Assembly (NCBI GenBank): GCA_958413895.1 | Contig: CATYVQ010000006.1 | Location: forward strand, 59,130 to 123,129 | Length of the DNA stretch: 64,000 nt | Origin: an uncultured Collinsella sp. | GTDB taxonomy: Bacteria > Actinomycetota > Coriobacteriia > Coriobacteriales > Coriobacteriaceae | Direction of reading: 5' to 3' | In this document: positions 7,976 through 17,280 of the stretch, piece by piece | Numbering within the stretch: position 1 is the stretch's first letter | Layout of the letters: every line of letters begins with the position of its first letter | Translations under genes and position numbers: made by a program | The notes under the pieces: generated by a model | Databases searched by the model: none | Seen by the model: the letters and a program-made list of their open reading frames with translations, nothing else | What the model was told of the DNA's origin: nothing

Positions 7976-8067
7976 GTAAGGCGTCTGTAACCATTGGGCG
8001 TTCGAATGGTTTCATTTGCTATTATTTTTAACCATTTCAGTCTGTAAACAGGATCGTCTGGAGCTCG

Positions 8068-8937
8068 ATGAAAAGACCTCGCCGCTCGGTTGCCATATCG
8101 TTGTTTGTTGCGCTTGCAGTGGCAAGTTCCTTTGTCGTAGCGATAGCCGGTTGTTCCGGGCCGAATGGCAGAGCCTCGACGTCTGCATCAGAAGGTCCGG
8201 ACGCCTCGCAGGCCAAAGACGATAATCTTAAGACGCTCAACGTCGGAAGCGACCTTTATCCACCGTTTGTGTATGCCGACGAGTACGGCGATATCGTTGG
8301 CCTGGATGTCGAGATATTGACCGAGGCTTTGGCCCGCATTGGTTACAAGCCAAAGTACCAGCTGATCGATTGGGAAAAGAAGAAAGAGCTGCTGGCGAGC
8401 GGCGAGCTCGATTGCGTCATGGGCAGCTTTAGCATGACGGGTCGCGAAAACGAGTATCGTTGGGCCGGCCCGTACCTTGCGAGCCGCCAGGTGGTCGCGG
8501 TCGATCCCCAGAGCGATATCTACACGCTTGCCGATCTTGAGGATAAGGTCGTGGCAGTCCAGTCCACCACCAAGCCCGAGGACATTTTGCTCAATCGTAC
8601 AAATGAAAACGTTCCGCAGATCAAAGAGCTCTACTGCTTTTCGGACCGCTCATACCTGAACCCGGCGCTCGTCGAGGGCCTGGTCGACGCCATCGCTGCG
8701 CATGAGTCCTCGCTGCTCACCTACGAAAAAGACTATGGTGTGACGTATCGTATTCTGGATGAGCCGCTGCTAGTGGTTGGTTTGGGCACCGCTTTCGATG
8801 TCAACGATACGCGCGGCGTCGACGTTAAGCTCACCCATGCCTACCAGGAAATGCTAGCCGACGGCACCATGGAACGTCTGGTGTCAAAGTACTTTGATGA
8901 CCCTTCGCCATTTTTGAATATGGAGGGCCTGTCATGA
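8068..8937 (+). CDS. Family 3 solute-binding lipoprotein
   Basis: 289 residues. The N-terminal signal peptide (KRPRRS, hydrophobic core) ends in the lipobox VAIAGC, so the mature protein would be lipid-anchored at Cys28. The rest is an SBP_bac_3 domain with YPPFVYADEYGDIVGLDVEI, the central DCVMGSFSMTGRENEY and a final MERLVSKYF. Such proteins bind amino acids or small polar solutes. No transporter permease or ATPase follows; instead the stop overlaps the start of a hybrid histidine kinase by 4 bp (ATGA). This suggests that the lipoprotein delivers a ligand signal to the kinase rather than to a transporter. Confidence 0.9.
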   Translation: MKRPRRSVAISLFVALAVASSFVVAIAGCSGPNGRASTSASEGPDASQAKDDNLKTLNVGSDLYPPFVYADEYGDIVGLDVEILTEALARIGYKPKYQLIDWEKKKELLASGELDCVMGSFSMTGRENEYRWAGPYLASRQVVAVDPQSDIYTLADLEDKVVAVQSTTKPEDILLNRTNENVPQIKELYCFSDRSYLNPALVEGLVDAIAAHESSLLTYEKDYGVTYRILDEPLLVVGLGTAFDVNDTRGVDVKLTHAYQEMLADGTMERLVSKYFDDPSPFLNMEGLS

Positions 8938-11126
8938 TCGATGCACCCGACCACGCCGCTCAGGAGCGGGGCAAGCGTTCGACAGGGGCATGGCTCCTTG
9001 TCGCCCTGCTGGGGATAGCGCTCTCGGTTGTTGCCGGCATGATGAGCTACGGCTACACGACAGCTCAGGCCGAGCAGCGCTTTGCCGACGTTGTCGATTA
9101 CGTGGCGACGCAGAGCCTTTCCTACGACGCATTCAATAGCGCCTATACGACCAAAAACCTGATTCGCGTTATGGAGATCGCCGGAGAGGCTGCCCGCGAT
9201 ATGGAGCGCGACGGTTCGGTGGATAGCGCCATGCTGGAGCAATATGCCGACCAGTTCAACGTGAGCGCGCTGATCGTGACGGACGCATCGGGCAATTTGG
9301 TGTCCGAGTCCTCGACGGGCGATGTGGGCTACGAGTCGCTCGCTACGTATCTCAAAGAATCACCCGTGCTGGAGGTGGCAACTCATCCGCTTAAGTCCTA
9401 TACCGCTCGCATCACGCTTGCGGATGATTCGGTCGCAGACATTGGCTGCGTGACTCGGCAGGATGGCGAGGGCATCGTTATCGCGGTAAGGCATCAGAGC
9501 GCGAAGGCGGTTGCAAGCAATACACTCAAACTGCAGAGCTTGCTTGATGGCTATGAAACCATCGATAGCGGCAATATCGTGATCGAAAGCGACGGCAAGG
9601 TCGTTGCGACCAATGCCGTTGAACCCACCGTATTGGGCGTATTCGATCTGCCTGCGATGGACGTCTTCATTGTCGACGGTATTAAGGATCGATGCCTGGC
9701 TGGTAAGGTCAGATTGGTTAACGCCGACGGCGAGTGGTATTTGGGCACATTTGGAAAAGCGCACAAATTCTATGTGTACACCTATGCCTCGGCGCGGCGT
9801 TACTTTGAGGTTGTAGCGGCTGTTGCTGCCGGCGTGCTGGCGCTCTACAGCGGTGTTATAGCCGTTGTTGTGACGGTGCGTCGCCGCGCTGATCGCCGAC
9901 GTTTGACGGACTTGCTACAGCAGGAGCGCGACTATGGCGACAAGCTGGCAAAGGCAGCGCGTGAGGCCTCGTCTGCCAACTCGGCAAAGACGGAGTTTCT
10001 GCGTCGCATAAGCCACGATCTGCGCACGCCCATCAACGGCATTCGCGGCATGGTCGAGGTCGGCGATGCCAATGCGGACGATTTGCAAAAGCAGACCGAG
10101 TGCCGCTCAAAGATCTGGACGGCGTCGGGACTGCTGCTCGACCTTGCCAACGAGGCACTCGATATGAGTCGCCTGGAGAGCGGCCAGGTCGACCTGAACC
10201 TCGTACCCACAAATTTGGTGGCACTCAACTGTGAAGTGCGCGATATTCTGGAGCGCCAGGCCGAGGAGCGTCTGGTGACAATTATCTGCGACCAGCAGAC
10301 GCTTGATCATCCCTATGCACGGGTGAGCGTGACGCACCTCAAGCGCTTGTTGCTCAATATTGCCGGCAATGCCGTCAAGTACAACCGCCAGGGCGGCTAT
10401 GTTCGCCTGGTGTGCCGCGAGGTGGAACCTGTAGATGGCGTCCCCGTCTATGAATACACGATCGCCGACAACGGTATTGGCATGAGCGAGGAGTTCCAGC
10501 AGCACCTCTACGAGCCGTTTTGCCGCGAGGAGCAACAGGTGGAAGGCGCCTCATCGGGAACTGGCCTGGGCGCGCCTATCGCAAAACAGTTGGTCGAGCT
10601 TATGGGCGGAACCATGAGCTTTACGAGCGTCTTGGGGCAGGGGACGACGTTTACCATCCGTCTGCCGTTCGAGAAATGCAAACGCTCCGAGATTCCTCAG
10701 GCAGTTCGCGCGGATGCGGGCGATGACGATGCGCTCCAGGGCTTGCGCGTTTTGCTCGTAGAGGATAACGATTTGAATGCCGAGATCGCGCAGTTTACGC
10801 TCAGCCGTGCCGGTGCCGTCGTGACGCATGCTAAGGATGGCGAGTCTGCCGTTGAGGCGTTTGCCGCGAGCGCACCGCACGAGTATGACGTGGTGTTGAT
10901 GGACATCATGATGCCGGGCATCGATGGCCTTGAGGCCACGCGTCAGATTCGAGCGCTCGATCGCGAGGATGCCGCGACCACACCGATTATCGCCGTGAGC
11001 GCCAACGCCTTTGCCGACGACCGCAGGCTTTCGCGCGAGGCGGGCATGAACGCGCACCTGAGCAAGCCTGTGAGCTCGCAAGAGCTCGTCGAGGCGCTAG
11101 CGCACATCGCCGCCGACGCTTCATAA
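8934..11126 (+). CDS. Hybrid sensor histidine kinase (membrane)
   Basis: 730 residues. Membrane segments at about 19-41 and 290-315 enclose a 250-residue extracytoplasmic sensor region. Then come HisKA with FLRRISHDLRTP (phospho-His 361), an HATPase with NIAGNAVKYN, the ADNGIGM and GTGLGAPIA boxes, and a C-terminal receiver with the acceptor Asp657 in VLMDIMMPG. No Hpt or DNA-binding domain is present, so the output partner must be encoded elsewhere. Translationally coupled to the upstream solute-binding lipoprotein, which is the likely ligand-sensing partner. Confidence 0.93.
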   Translation: MIDAPDHAAQERGKRSTGAWLLVALLGIALSVVAGMMSYGYTTAQAEQRFADVVDYVATQSLSYDAFNSAYTTKNLIRVMEIAGEAARDMERDGSVDSAMLEQYADQFNVSALIVTDASGNLVSESSTGDVGYESLATYLKESPVLEVATHPLKSYTARITLADDSVADIGCVTRQDGEGIVIAVRHQSAKAVASNTLKLQSLLDGYETIDSGNIVIESDGKVVATNAVEPTVLGVFDLPAMDVFIVDGIKDRCLAGKVRLVNADGEWYLGTFGKAHKFYVYTYASARRYFEVVAAVAAGVLALYSGVIAVVVTVRRRADRRRLTDLLQQERDYGDKLAKAAREASSANSAKTEFLRRISHDLRTPINGIRGMVEVGDANADDLQKQTECRSKIWTASGLLLDLANEALDMSRLESGQVDLNLVPTNLVALNCEVRDILERQAEERLVTIICDQQTLDHPYARVSVTHLKRLLLNIAGNAVKYNRQGGYVRLVCREVEPVDGVPVYEYTIADNGIGMSEEFQQHLYEPFCREEQQVEGASSGTGLGAPIAKQLVELMGGTMSFTSVLGQGTTFTIRLPFEKCKRSEIPQAVRADAGDDDALQGLRVLLVEDNDLNAEIAQFTLSRAGAVVTHAKDGESAVEAFAASAPHEYDVVLMDIMMPGIDGLEATRQIRALDREDAATTPIIAVSANAFADDRRLSREAGMNAHLSKPVSSQELVEALAHIAADAS

Positions 11127-11128
11127 GC

Positions 11129-11168
11129 ATATGGCCCGGTTCCAAGGTGGGTTGGAACCGGGCCATAT
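11129..11168. terminator. Bidirectional stem-loop between convergent genes
   Basis: ATATGGCCCGGTTCCAA and its exact complement (17 bp) with a 6-base loop, immediately after the kinase stop and 28 bp from the 3' end of the convergent flavoprotein gene. Confidence 0.8.
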
Positions 11169-11195
11169 TGCTATTGATGAGGCCTGCTGAGGGAC

Positions 11196-11675
11196 TTACT
11201 TTTCCTGAATCTGCTTACCGCAGAGATGCTCAATCGTAATCTCGTAGAGCTGGACGCCCTTAATGTCCTTGGCGATCTCCTCTTCGACTTCTTCGGCGGA
11301 AGGGTAGTACTTAAGGGCGAGCTGGCGGACTTTGTCCTCGATAAACGCGGGGGTGTCATTCGCCAGGCGACAACGGCCAAAGACGACGGTGCTCATAACG
11401 TAGGGAGCCCAGTCACCGTCCTTGTACCACTCGTTGCCGTAAACGGTAAAGCAGACCTTGTCATCGCGCTTGAGTGCGTCGACCTTGTGGCCAGCCTTGG
11501 CGCCATGGAAATAAATCTTGTCGTGCTCGGCGTCAAAGAAGTAGTTGACGGGAATGGCGTACGGGTAGCCATCGTCGCCGTTGACGGCAAAGACGCCGCG
11601 CTTGCAGGTGGCGAGCAGTTTGCGCGCTTCCTCGTCGGTGATGGCGCGTTTCTTGCGACGTAAGGGCCTAAACAT
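11196..11675 (-). CDS. Pyridoxamine 5'-phosphate oxidase-family flavoprotein (NimA-like)
   Basis: 159 residues with the split-barrel FMN-binding fold. The N-terminal MFRPLRRKKRAITDEEARKLL, the GVFAVNGDDGYPYAIPVNYF strand pair, the IYFHGAKAGHKVDALKRDDK segment and VCFTVYG are typical of the PPOX group related to NimA nitroimidazole reductases. It probably binds FMN or haem and acts in general redox or detoxification. The real substrate is unknown. A good ribosome binding site (AAGGAAG) precedes the start. It lies between two hybrid kinases but shows no obvious link to them. Confidence 0.88.
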   Translation of the reverse strand: MFRPLRRKKRAITDEEARKLLATCKRGVFAVNGDDGYPYAIPVNYFFDAEHDKIYFHGAKAGHKVDALKRDDKVCFTVYGNEWYKDGDWAPYVMSTVVFGRCRLANDTPAFIEDKVRQLALKYYPSAEEVEEEIAKDIKGVQLYEITIEHLCGKQIQEK

Positions 11676-11715
11676 CGTTGGCTTCCTTTCTGGTCGTGCG
11701 TGGTTGCTGCAAAAA

Positions 11716-14553
11716 CTATAGCGAAACGGATCCGTTTTTCTTGATGCGGGCGAGTATGTTTTTGAGCTTGTTAAAGTCGAGCGGTTTGGACAGATGGGCG
11801 TTCATGCCGGCATCGTGTGCCGCCTTGGCGTCCTCGGCAAAGGCATTGGCGGTGAGCGCGATGATGGGGATATCGGCTGCATCGACCTTCTCGCTCAGAC
11901 GAATCGTGCGGGTCGCCTCATAGCCGTCCATGCCCGGCATCATAATGTCCATCAGGATCGCATCGAAGCTGCCGGCGGGATGCGACAGGTACAGATCGAC
12001 GACCTCGTTGCCGTTGGCGGCGCGGGTGACCACGACGCCCTCGGATTCTAGCAGCGTCTGGGCAATTTCGGCATTCAATTCGTTGTCTTCGGCGAGCAGC
12101 ACGTTCATGTCGGCGAGCGAGCAGTCGGGCGCACTCTCGACCGTATTCGCCCGCGCCTGGGGGTTCTTGTCGATATCGAGCGGAATCTCCACGTAGAACG
12201 AGGTGCCCACATGGAGCTCACTGGTGACTTCGATGGTGCCGCCCATCAGTTCAATAAGCGACTTGACGATTGGCATGCCCATGCCGACTCCTTGGAACTT
12301 GCTGCGCGCATCGTCGCCTTCTTGGGCGAACGGCTCGTAAATGTGCGCCAAAAACTCAGGTGTCATGCCAATGCCGGTATCCGAAACGCTAAAGCAAAAG
12401 AGCGCGCGCCCGTTATCGAGTGGCTTGGTCTTTGAACTAAAGGTGACGGAGCCGCCGTGCTTGTTGTACTTAATGCTGTTGTCTAACAGGTTGATCATGA
12501 TCTGTCGGATATGGGTGGGACTGCCGATCATGTATGGCCCCGTGGCGTACGGCAGACTATTGTCCTGCATGGTGATGCCGCTACTGGACGCGCGGAGCTT
12601 GCACAGAACCAGCGCATCGTCACAGAGCTCTTTGAGGTTAAAAGGCGCATGCTCCAGTGTTAGCTTGCGGTCTTCGATTTTGCCCATCTCGAGGATGTCG
12701 TTGATCAGCGAGAGCAGGTGATTGGCGGCAACGCGCGCCTTGGCACGGCTCTCGCGGGCGACCTTGATATCGCCTTCCTTCAATTCCTCGATCTCGATAA
12801 GGCCCAGGATGCCGTTGAGCGGCGTTCGGATGTCGTGGCTCATGCGCGTGAGGAATGCTGTCTTAGCGGCGTTGGCAGCGTCGGCTTTTTTGCGCTCGGT
12901 TCGAGCGCGCACGAGCGCCCAGATGAGCAGGACGATGCCGACCGACAACATACCGATGAGGGTAGCGGCAACGGCGGTGCGGTTGCGATAAAGGAATTGA
13001 AGCGTGTTGGATTCCTGGGCCGTGTACGACGTGGATGAGTAATTGCTTGCGGAGAGCGATTCTCCGGCATTGATGATGCCCTTGTTGATGATTCCCAGCA
13101 GCTCGGGCTTTCCGCGCGAAATCCAGCACGAGAGCTCACAGGTGTCAGGGAGCTCGACCGTCTCGTAGTCCTTGAGATCATGACGGTCGCCGATGGTTTT
13201 TACGCGTGAGCTGGGAGCGACGATGCAATGTGCCGTTCCCTTCCTGAGGGCGTCGAACGCTTCATCGTCGGATTGGTATTCGGTCACGGTCGCTGTGGGG
13301 AACAGACTTTCAAGTACATTTCGGTTGATAAACGATGATTTGGTACAGGCGATGTTCTGAAGGTCTTTGTTCAGGTTGCCGCCGGTGTGGATGGCGGTGA
13401 GGGACACGGTCCCCAACGATACCGACTGCACAACGCCTGATTGCTCGGCAAACCAGTAATCTCGGTATACCGGTAGCGCAACGTCTATGCTTCCCTTTGA
13501 CAGGGCCTTTGACATCATCTTGTAGCTATCAAAGGCGACGGTTTTGACCGTAATGCCAAATTTATCGTGCAACGTCGTCGCAAGCGATGCGAGCGAGCCT
13601 TCCATTTCGCCGTTTTCGTCTTCGTTGCAGTAGGGGAGTTTGTTTTTAAGATAGCCGAGCGTGATGGTGTTGTTGTTTGCTTTGAGCCAGGCGCGCTCAT
13701 CGCCGGTGAGCGAGGATGATCCGCTGTTTTGCGCTGAATAGTTCGATTTGACCTCGTCGTTATAGCGGGGGTTGACGCGGTTGATTGCCGCCATTGCGGA
13801 GTTGATGTTGTCCATCAGGTCGGGGCGGCTTTTGGGAACGGCAAAGTAGTAGTCGCTCGAACCGACGTAGAACATGGGCGACGCCTCGGGCGACGAAATG
13901 GTGTCGTTCATGATGATGGCGTCGACCTCGCCGTTTGCGAGCGCGTCAAAGAGAACGGAGCCTCCGTCATACTCCCTGTATGTGCAGGCGACTCCCTCGT
14001 TGGCGAGCCACTGCTGGCCGACGATGGTTTGCATAACACCGGAGTTGTAACCGATGGTGAGACCCTGGAGTGCTTGAGGGTCACCCTTGGCCAGGTCGTC
14101 ACGGTCGGGCCTGGCGTAGATGTAGTAGCGCTCGGTGCCCTCGGGGTTCGAGGAAAAGAGCAGCTTTTGGGCGCGTTCCTCGGAGTAGGAGATGTTGGGC
14201 ATGAGGTCGATCTCGCCTGCCTCGAGCATGTCCATAAGCTCGGTGAAGGTGCCGGAGACGTATTCGTACCGCCAGCCGGGCGTGTAGTACGACAGGGTCT
14301 GGAGGTACTCGTAACCCCATCCCGAGAGACGCTCGCCGGGGGTGCCGTTCTGGAAGCCCTCGTTGTTGACGAGCCAGCCGACGCGGACCGTCTTGACTGG
14401 CTGACTAGAGTCATCGGCAAAAGCCTGGACAGGCGCGATGGAACTCAGTGCGGCAAGCGCGGCAAGCACAATGGCCAGGGCGCGACATATAACTGAACGA
14501 AGGACAGTGGCAGCTCTCACATGCAATCCTAACGAATCGAGACAATACCGCAT
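11716..14553 (-). CDS. Hybrid histidine kinase with two periplasmic-type solute-binding domains
   Basis: 945 residues. An N-terminal membrane/signal segment (about 20-46) is followed by two tandem SBP_bac_3-like domains (about 54-275 and 295-500), a membrane helix at 526-549, HisKA with phospho-His573 in RMSHDIRTP, an HATPase (INLLDNSIKYN, SDTGIGM, GVGMGMPIVK) and a receiver with Asp869 in ILMDIMMPG. This is the BvgS/EvgS layout without the Hpt domain. Ligand binding by the twin Venus-flytrap domains would set kinase activity. No response regulator with a DNA-binding domain is encoded nearby. Its receiver resembles that of the 730-residue kinase, pointing to related systems. Confidence 0.93.
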   Translation of the reverse strand: MRYCLDSLGLHVRAATVLRSVICRALAIVLAALAALSSIAPVQAFADDSSQPVKTVRVGWLVNNEGFQNGTPGERLSGWGYEYLQTLSYYTPGWRYEYVSGTFTELMDMLEAGEIDLMPNISYSEERAQKLLFSSNPEGTERYYIYARPDRDDLAKGDPQALQGLTIGYNSGVMQTIVGQQWLANEGVACTYREYDGGSVLFDALANGEVDAIIMNDTISSPEASPMFYVGSSDYYFAVPKSRPDLMDNINSAMAAINRVNPRYNDEVKSNYSAQNSGSSSLTGDERAWLKANNNTITLGYLKNKLPYCNEDENGEMEGSLASLATTLHDKFGITVKTVAFDSYKMMSKALSKGSIDVALPVYRDYWFAEQSGVVQSVSLGTVSLTAIHTGGNLNKDLQNIACTKSSFINRNVLESLFPTATVTEYQSDDEAFDALRKGTAHCIVAPSSRVKTIGDRHDLKDYETVELPDTCELSCWISRGKPELLGIINKGIINAGESLSASNYSSTSYTAQESNTLQFLYRNRTAVAATLIGMLSVGIVLLIWALVRARTERKKADAANAAKTAFLTRMSHDIRTPLNGILGLIEIEELKEGDIKVARESRAKARVAANHLLSLINDILEMGKIEDRKLTLEHAPFNLKELCDDALVLCKLRASSSGITMQDNSLPYATGPYMIGSPTHIRQIMINLLDNSIKYNKHGGSVTFSSKTKPLDNGRALFCFSVSDTGIGMTPEFLAHIYEPFAQEGDDARSKFQGVGMGMPIVKSLIELMGGTIEVTSELHVGTSFYVEIPLDIDKNPQARANTVESAPDCSLADMNVLLAEDNELNAEIAQTLLESEGVVVTRAANGNEVVDLYLSHPAGSFDAILMDIMMPGMDGYEATRTIRLSEKVDAADIPIIALTANAFAEDAKAAHDAGMNAHLSKPLDFNKLKNILARIKKNGSVSL

Positions 14554-14612
14554 AAGGATACCAGCTCAGCCTGCCCAGTCGGCAGCTGTACCGCTAAACG
14601 CTCCCGCCCGGC

Positions 14613-14696
14613 AGTCATCGGGGTCGTTCTTAAACGACTAGTCATTGGGGACGTTCTTGTTTGACTAGTCATTTAAGAACGTCCCCAATGACTAGT
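14613..14696. repeat. Nested family 2 palindromes (GTCCCCAATGACTAG)
   Basis: A 60-bp near-palindrome at 14637-14696 (22-bp arms starting ACTAGTCATTGGGGACG, with TGACTAGTCA at its centre) is preceded by a decayed copy (AGTCATCGGGGTCG...) at 14613. It separates the divergent kinase and K+ channel genes. Single copies of the same motif are at 2285, 4538 and 27327. Confidence 0.8.
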
Positions 14697-14764
14697 TTCG
14701 TTTGCGGGGGAGGCGTGGGAAAATACCGAGCGAACGTGATTGGTTGTCCGTGGAAGGGGTCGCG

Positions 14765-15190
14765 ATGAAAAAGCTCAGGACGCTTGCCGATGTGTTGCGA
14801 CAGGCTGGCTTTGCGCGCATCACGGGTCTGTTTCTTATCTTTTACCTGCTGTGCTCGACGGCCGTCTGGCTGTCCGAGCCAACGACCCTTACGTTTGGCG
14901 ATGGCCTGTGGTTTAGCTTTGAGACGGTCTCGACGATCGGCTTTGGCGACATTCCGGCCGAGACGCCGGTTGCCCGCGCCATTACCGTCATTCTGAGCAT
15001 CATCAGCATCTTCTACATCGCCATGCTCACGGGCGTGGCGGTGAACTACTGCAATACGCTTATCAAGATGCGCCAAAAGGACACCATGGCGCGCTTTATG
15101 GATGATCTGGAGCATTTGGAAGAGCTCGATCGCGACCAGCTCGCCGATCTGTCGCGCCGTGTGCGCGAGTATCGTCGACGCCAGCGCTAA
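14765..15190 (+). CDS. Two-helix potassium channel (ion_trans_2)
   Basis: 141 residues from the ATG of MKKLRTLADVL (GGAAGGGG upstream). Two membrane segments (about 20-40 and 76-100) flank a pore helix and the selectivity filter TIGFGD, the accepted variant of TVGYGD. A charged cytoplasmic tail (about 105-141, rich in Arg, Asp and Glu) may tetramerise as a coiled coil. No RCK ligand-binding domain is attached. It probably forms a K+-selective homotetramer. The LOG gene follows 36 bp later. Confidence 0.87.
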   Translation: MKKLRTLADVLRQAGFARITGLFLIFYLLCSTAVWLSEPTTLTFGDGLWFSFETVSTIGFGDIPAETPVARAITVILSIISIFYIAMLTGVAVNYCNTLIKMRQKDTMARFMDDLEHLEELDRDQLADLSRRVREYRRRQR

Positions 15191-15226
15191 GACGAACGTC
15201 GTGCGCCACAACAAGGGGGACCAAAC

Positions 15227-15760
15227 ATGAACATCACCGTCTACCTGGGCGCGAGCGTCGGCAACGACCCGGCGTTTCTGCCCGCAGTGCAGGAGCTGGG
15301 CAATTGGATTGGCGCCAACGGACACGCGCTCGTATACGGCGGGTCCAAATCGGGACTGATGGGCGCGCTCGCCGATAGCGTACTCGAGGCAGGCGGACAT
15401 GTGACGGGTGTGGAGCCGAGCTTTTTTATCGAGGCAGAGTTTCAACACGACGGAATCGACGACCTTATCGTGACGAGCGACATGGCCGAGCGCAAAGCCA
15501 AGATGATCGAGCTCGGCGATGCGTTCATCGCATTTCCGGGCGGCACGGGCACGCTCGAGGAGATTGCCGAGGTTATGTCCGCGGTGTCGTTGGGACATTT
15601 GGACGCGCCGTGCATCTTGTACAACCTCGGGGGCTACTACAACGATCTTAAGGCGCTGCTCGAGCACATGATTGATAAGGGACTTTCGAGCCCGCAGCGC
15701 CAGCAGGGTATTTACTTTACCGAGGATCTGTGCGAAATCGCATCAATTATCAACGGATAA
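15227..15760 (+). CDS. LOG-family nucleotide 5'-monophosphate phosphoribohydrolase
   Basis: 177 residues with the Rossmann-type LOG/TIGR00730 fold: YGGSKSGLMGALADS near residue 38 and the signature FPGGTGTLEEI near 104. Family members hydrolyse cytokinin ribotides or purine/pyrimidine nucleoside monophosphates to free base and ribose 5-phosphate. In bacteria the physiological role is usually nucleotide salvage or stress. AAGGGGGACC precedes the ATG. Confidence 0.9.
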   Translation: MNITVYLGASVGNDPAFLPAVQELGNWIGANGHALVYGGSKSGLMGALADSVLEAGGHVTGVEPSFFIEAEFQHDGIDDLIVTSDMAERKAKMIELGDAFIAFPGGTGTLEEIAEVMSAVSLGHLDAPCILYNLGGYYNDLKALLEHMIDKGLSSPQRQQGIYFTEDLCEIASIING

Positions 15761-15885
15761 GCCTTGAGCTTGTCCCGCCGGGGTCCCCGGTGGCTCCGCT
15801 TGCGGCGCAGACGGTTGGCTTGACTGGGCAACGCTCGCTCTACAATAAAACGTATCTATGTCGACTTTGACCGCGGGAGGACCCG

Positions 15886-17190
15886 ATGGATAACCTTGCC
15901 AAACCCACGAACCGAGCGCTGTTTTTGGTCAGCGTTGCCGTGACCGGTGCACTCGCGGGTGCCGCAGTCTGGCTGTTCTTTTTTGCGATGGAGCACGGTA
16001 TCGACTATCTATGGACCGAGATTCCGCACGCGCTGGGCGTCGCTTCGCCCGAGCTTGCCAGCGGCCCGTTTGGCTTTCTGCCGTACCCGTTTTTTGTCTG
16101 CCTGCTGGGCGGCCTGTTAATCGGTCTGTACGAAAAGATGACAGGCACCAAGACCGATGACCTCAACCAGGTGATGGCTAAGGTTAAGCAAGACGGGCGC
16201 TACCCGTACGACAACCTGGGCAAGCTTTCGCTCGCGGCATTGCTGCCGCTGCTGTTTGGCGGAAGCATTGGACCGGAGGCCGGCCTGACCGGCGTTATCG
16301 CCGGTCTGTGCAGCTGGGTCGGCGACCGCATGCGTCGCTTTGGCGCCGAGTTTAGGGAGCTCACGTTGCTGGGCACCCAGGCTGCCCTGACGGCGCTCTT
16401 TACCGCGCCCGTCTTTGGCTTTGTGGCGCCGCTTGCCGGTAGCACCGACGGCCAGGGTGTCGGCGATGGCGAGGATTCCGAATCCGGTGAGATCACCATC
16501 AGGCTGCCTAAGGCGCAAAAGACCGTGGTTTACGGCATCGCGATTGCTGGCGGCCTGGGCACCTACCTGCTGCTCGGCCAGCTCATGGGCGGCGGCATGG
16601 GTATGCCGAGGTTCGAGGCTGCCGTGGTGGGCAACCTGGAGCTTACCTGGCTCATTCCTCTGTCGCTGATCGGAACAATCTGCGGCTGGCTGTACTTTGT
16701 CTCTGAGCACGCGAGCGAAGCGCTTGCTCATGCAATAGGGGCGCGCCCTGTCGTCAAAGCCATGCTGGCCGGTCTGGCGCTCGCCATCTGCGGCACGGTC
16801 CTGCCCTACACCATGTTTGCCGGCGAGACGCAGGCCGACGTGCTCATGGAAACCTATCTGACCATTCCCGCCGGCGTGCTTATCGCGACCGGTCTCGTTA
16901 AGGCCATGCTGACGCCCGCCCTCATCAACCTTGGTTGGCGCGGCGGCCACTTCTTCCCGGTTATCTTCTCGGGCGTAAGCCTGGGCTATGGCCTTGCTAT
17001 CCTCACCGGCGCCGATCCGGTCTTTTGCGTCGCCGTTTGCACGGCCTCGACGATGGGCGCCGTTATGCGTCAGCCCGTCATGGTCGTGGGCCTGCTGCTC
17101 ATGTGCTTCCCACTCAAGGGTATCGTCTGCATGATCATCGCGGCCGTCATCGCCGCCGGCATTCCACTGCCCAAGCCGCTGCGCAAGTAG
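15886..17190 (+). CDS. ClC-family chloride channel/antiporter
   Basis: 434 residues with about ten hydrophobic segments. ClC marks are the GGSIGPEAGLTG motif (GKxGP-type, near residue 125) and GGHFFPVIFSG (GxFxP-type, near 353). The first canonical GSGIP loop is not evident and is replaced by a less conserved stretch near AKVKQDGRYPY, so this belongs to a divergent bacterial branch. It could be a Cl-/F-/H+ antiporter or a channel. GGGAGGACCC lies before the ATG. Confidence 0.85.
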   Translation: MDNLAKPTNRALFLVSVAVTGALAGAAVWLFFFAMEHGIDYLWTEIPHALGVASPELASGPFGFLPYPFFVCLLGGLLIGLYEKMTGTKTDDLNQVMAKVKQDGRYPYDNLGKLSLAALLPLLFGGSIGPEAGLTGVIAGLCSWVGDRMRRFGAEFRELTLLGTQAALTALFTAPVFGFVAPLAGSTDGQGVGDGEDSESGEITIRLPKAQKTVVYGIAIAGGLGTYLLLGQLMGGGMGMPRFEAAVVGNLELTWLIPLSLIGTICGWLYFVSEHASEALAHAIGARPVVKAMLAGLALAICGTVLPYTMFAGETQADVLMETYLTIPAGVLIATGLVKAMLTPALINLGWRGGHFFPVIFSGVSLGYGLAILTGADPVFCVAVCTASTMGAVMRQPVMVVGLLLMCFPLKGIVCMIIAAVIAAGIPLPKPLRK

Positions 17191-17280
17191 TACAGTGGCG
17201 CACGCCGGGGACATGCCCTTTGCCACGGATTTGCGGGGAGGGGCGGCGATCGCGTCCTTCGCGGATTGAGACTCGTGTGG

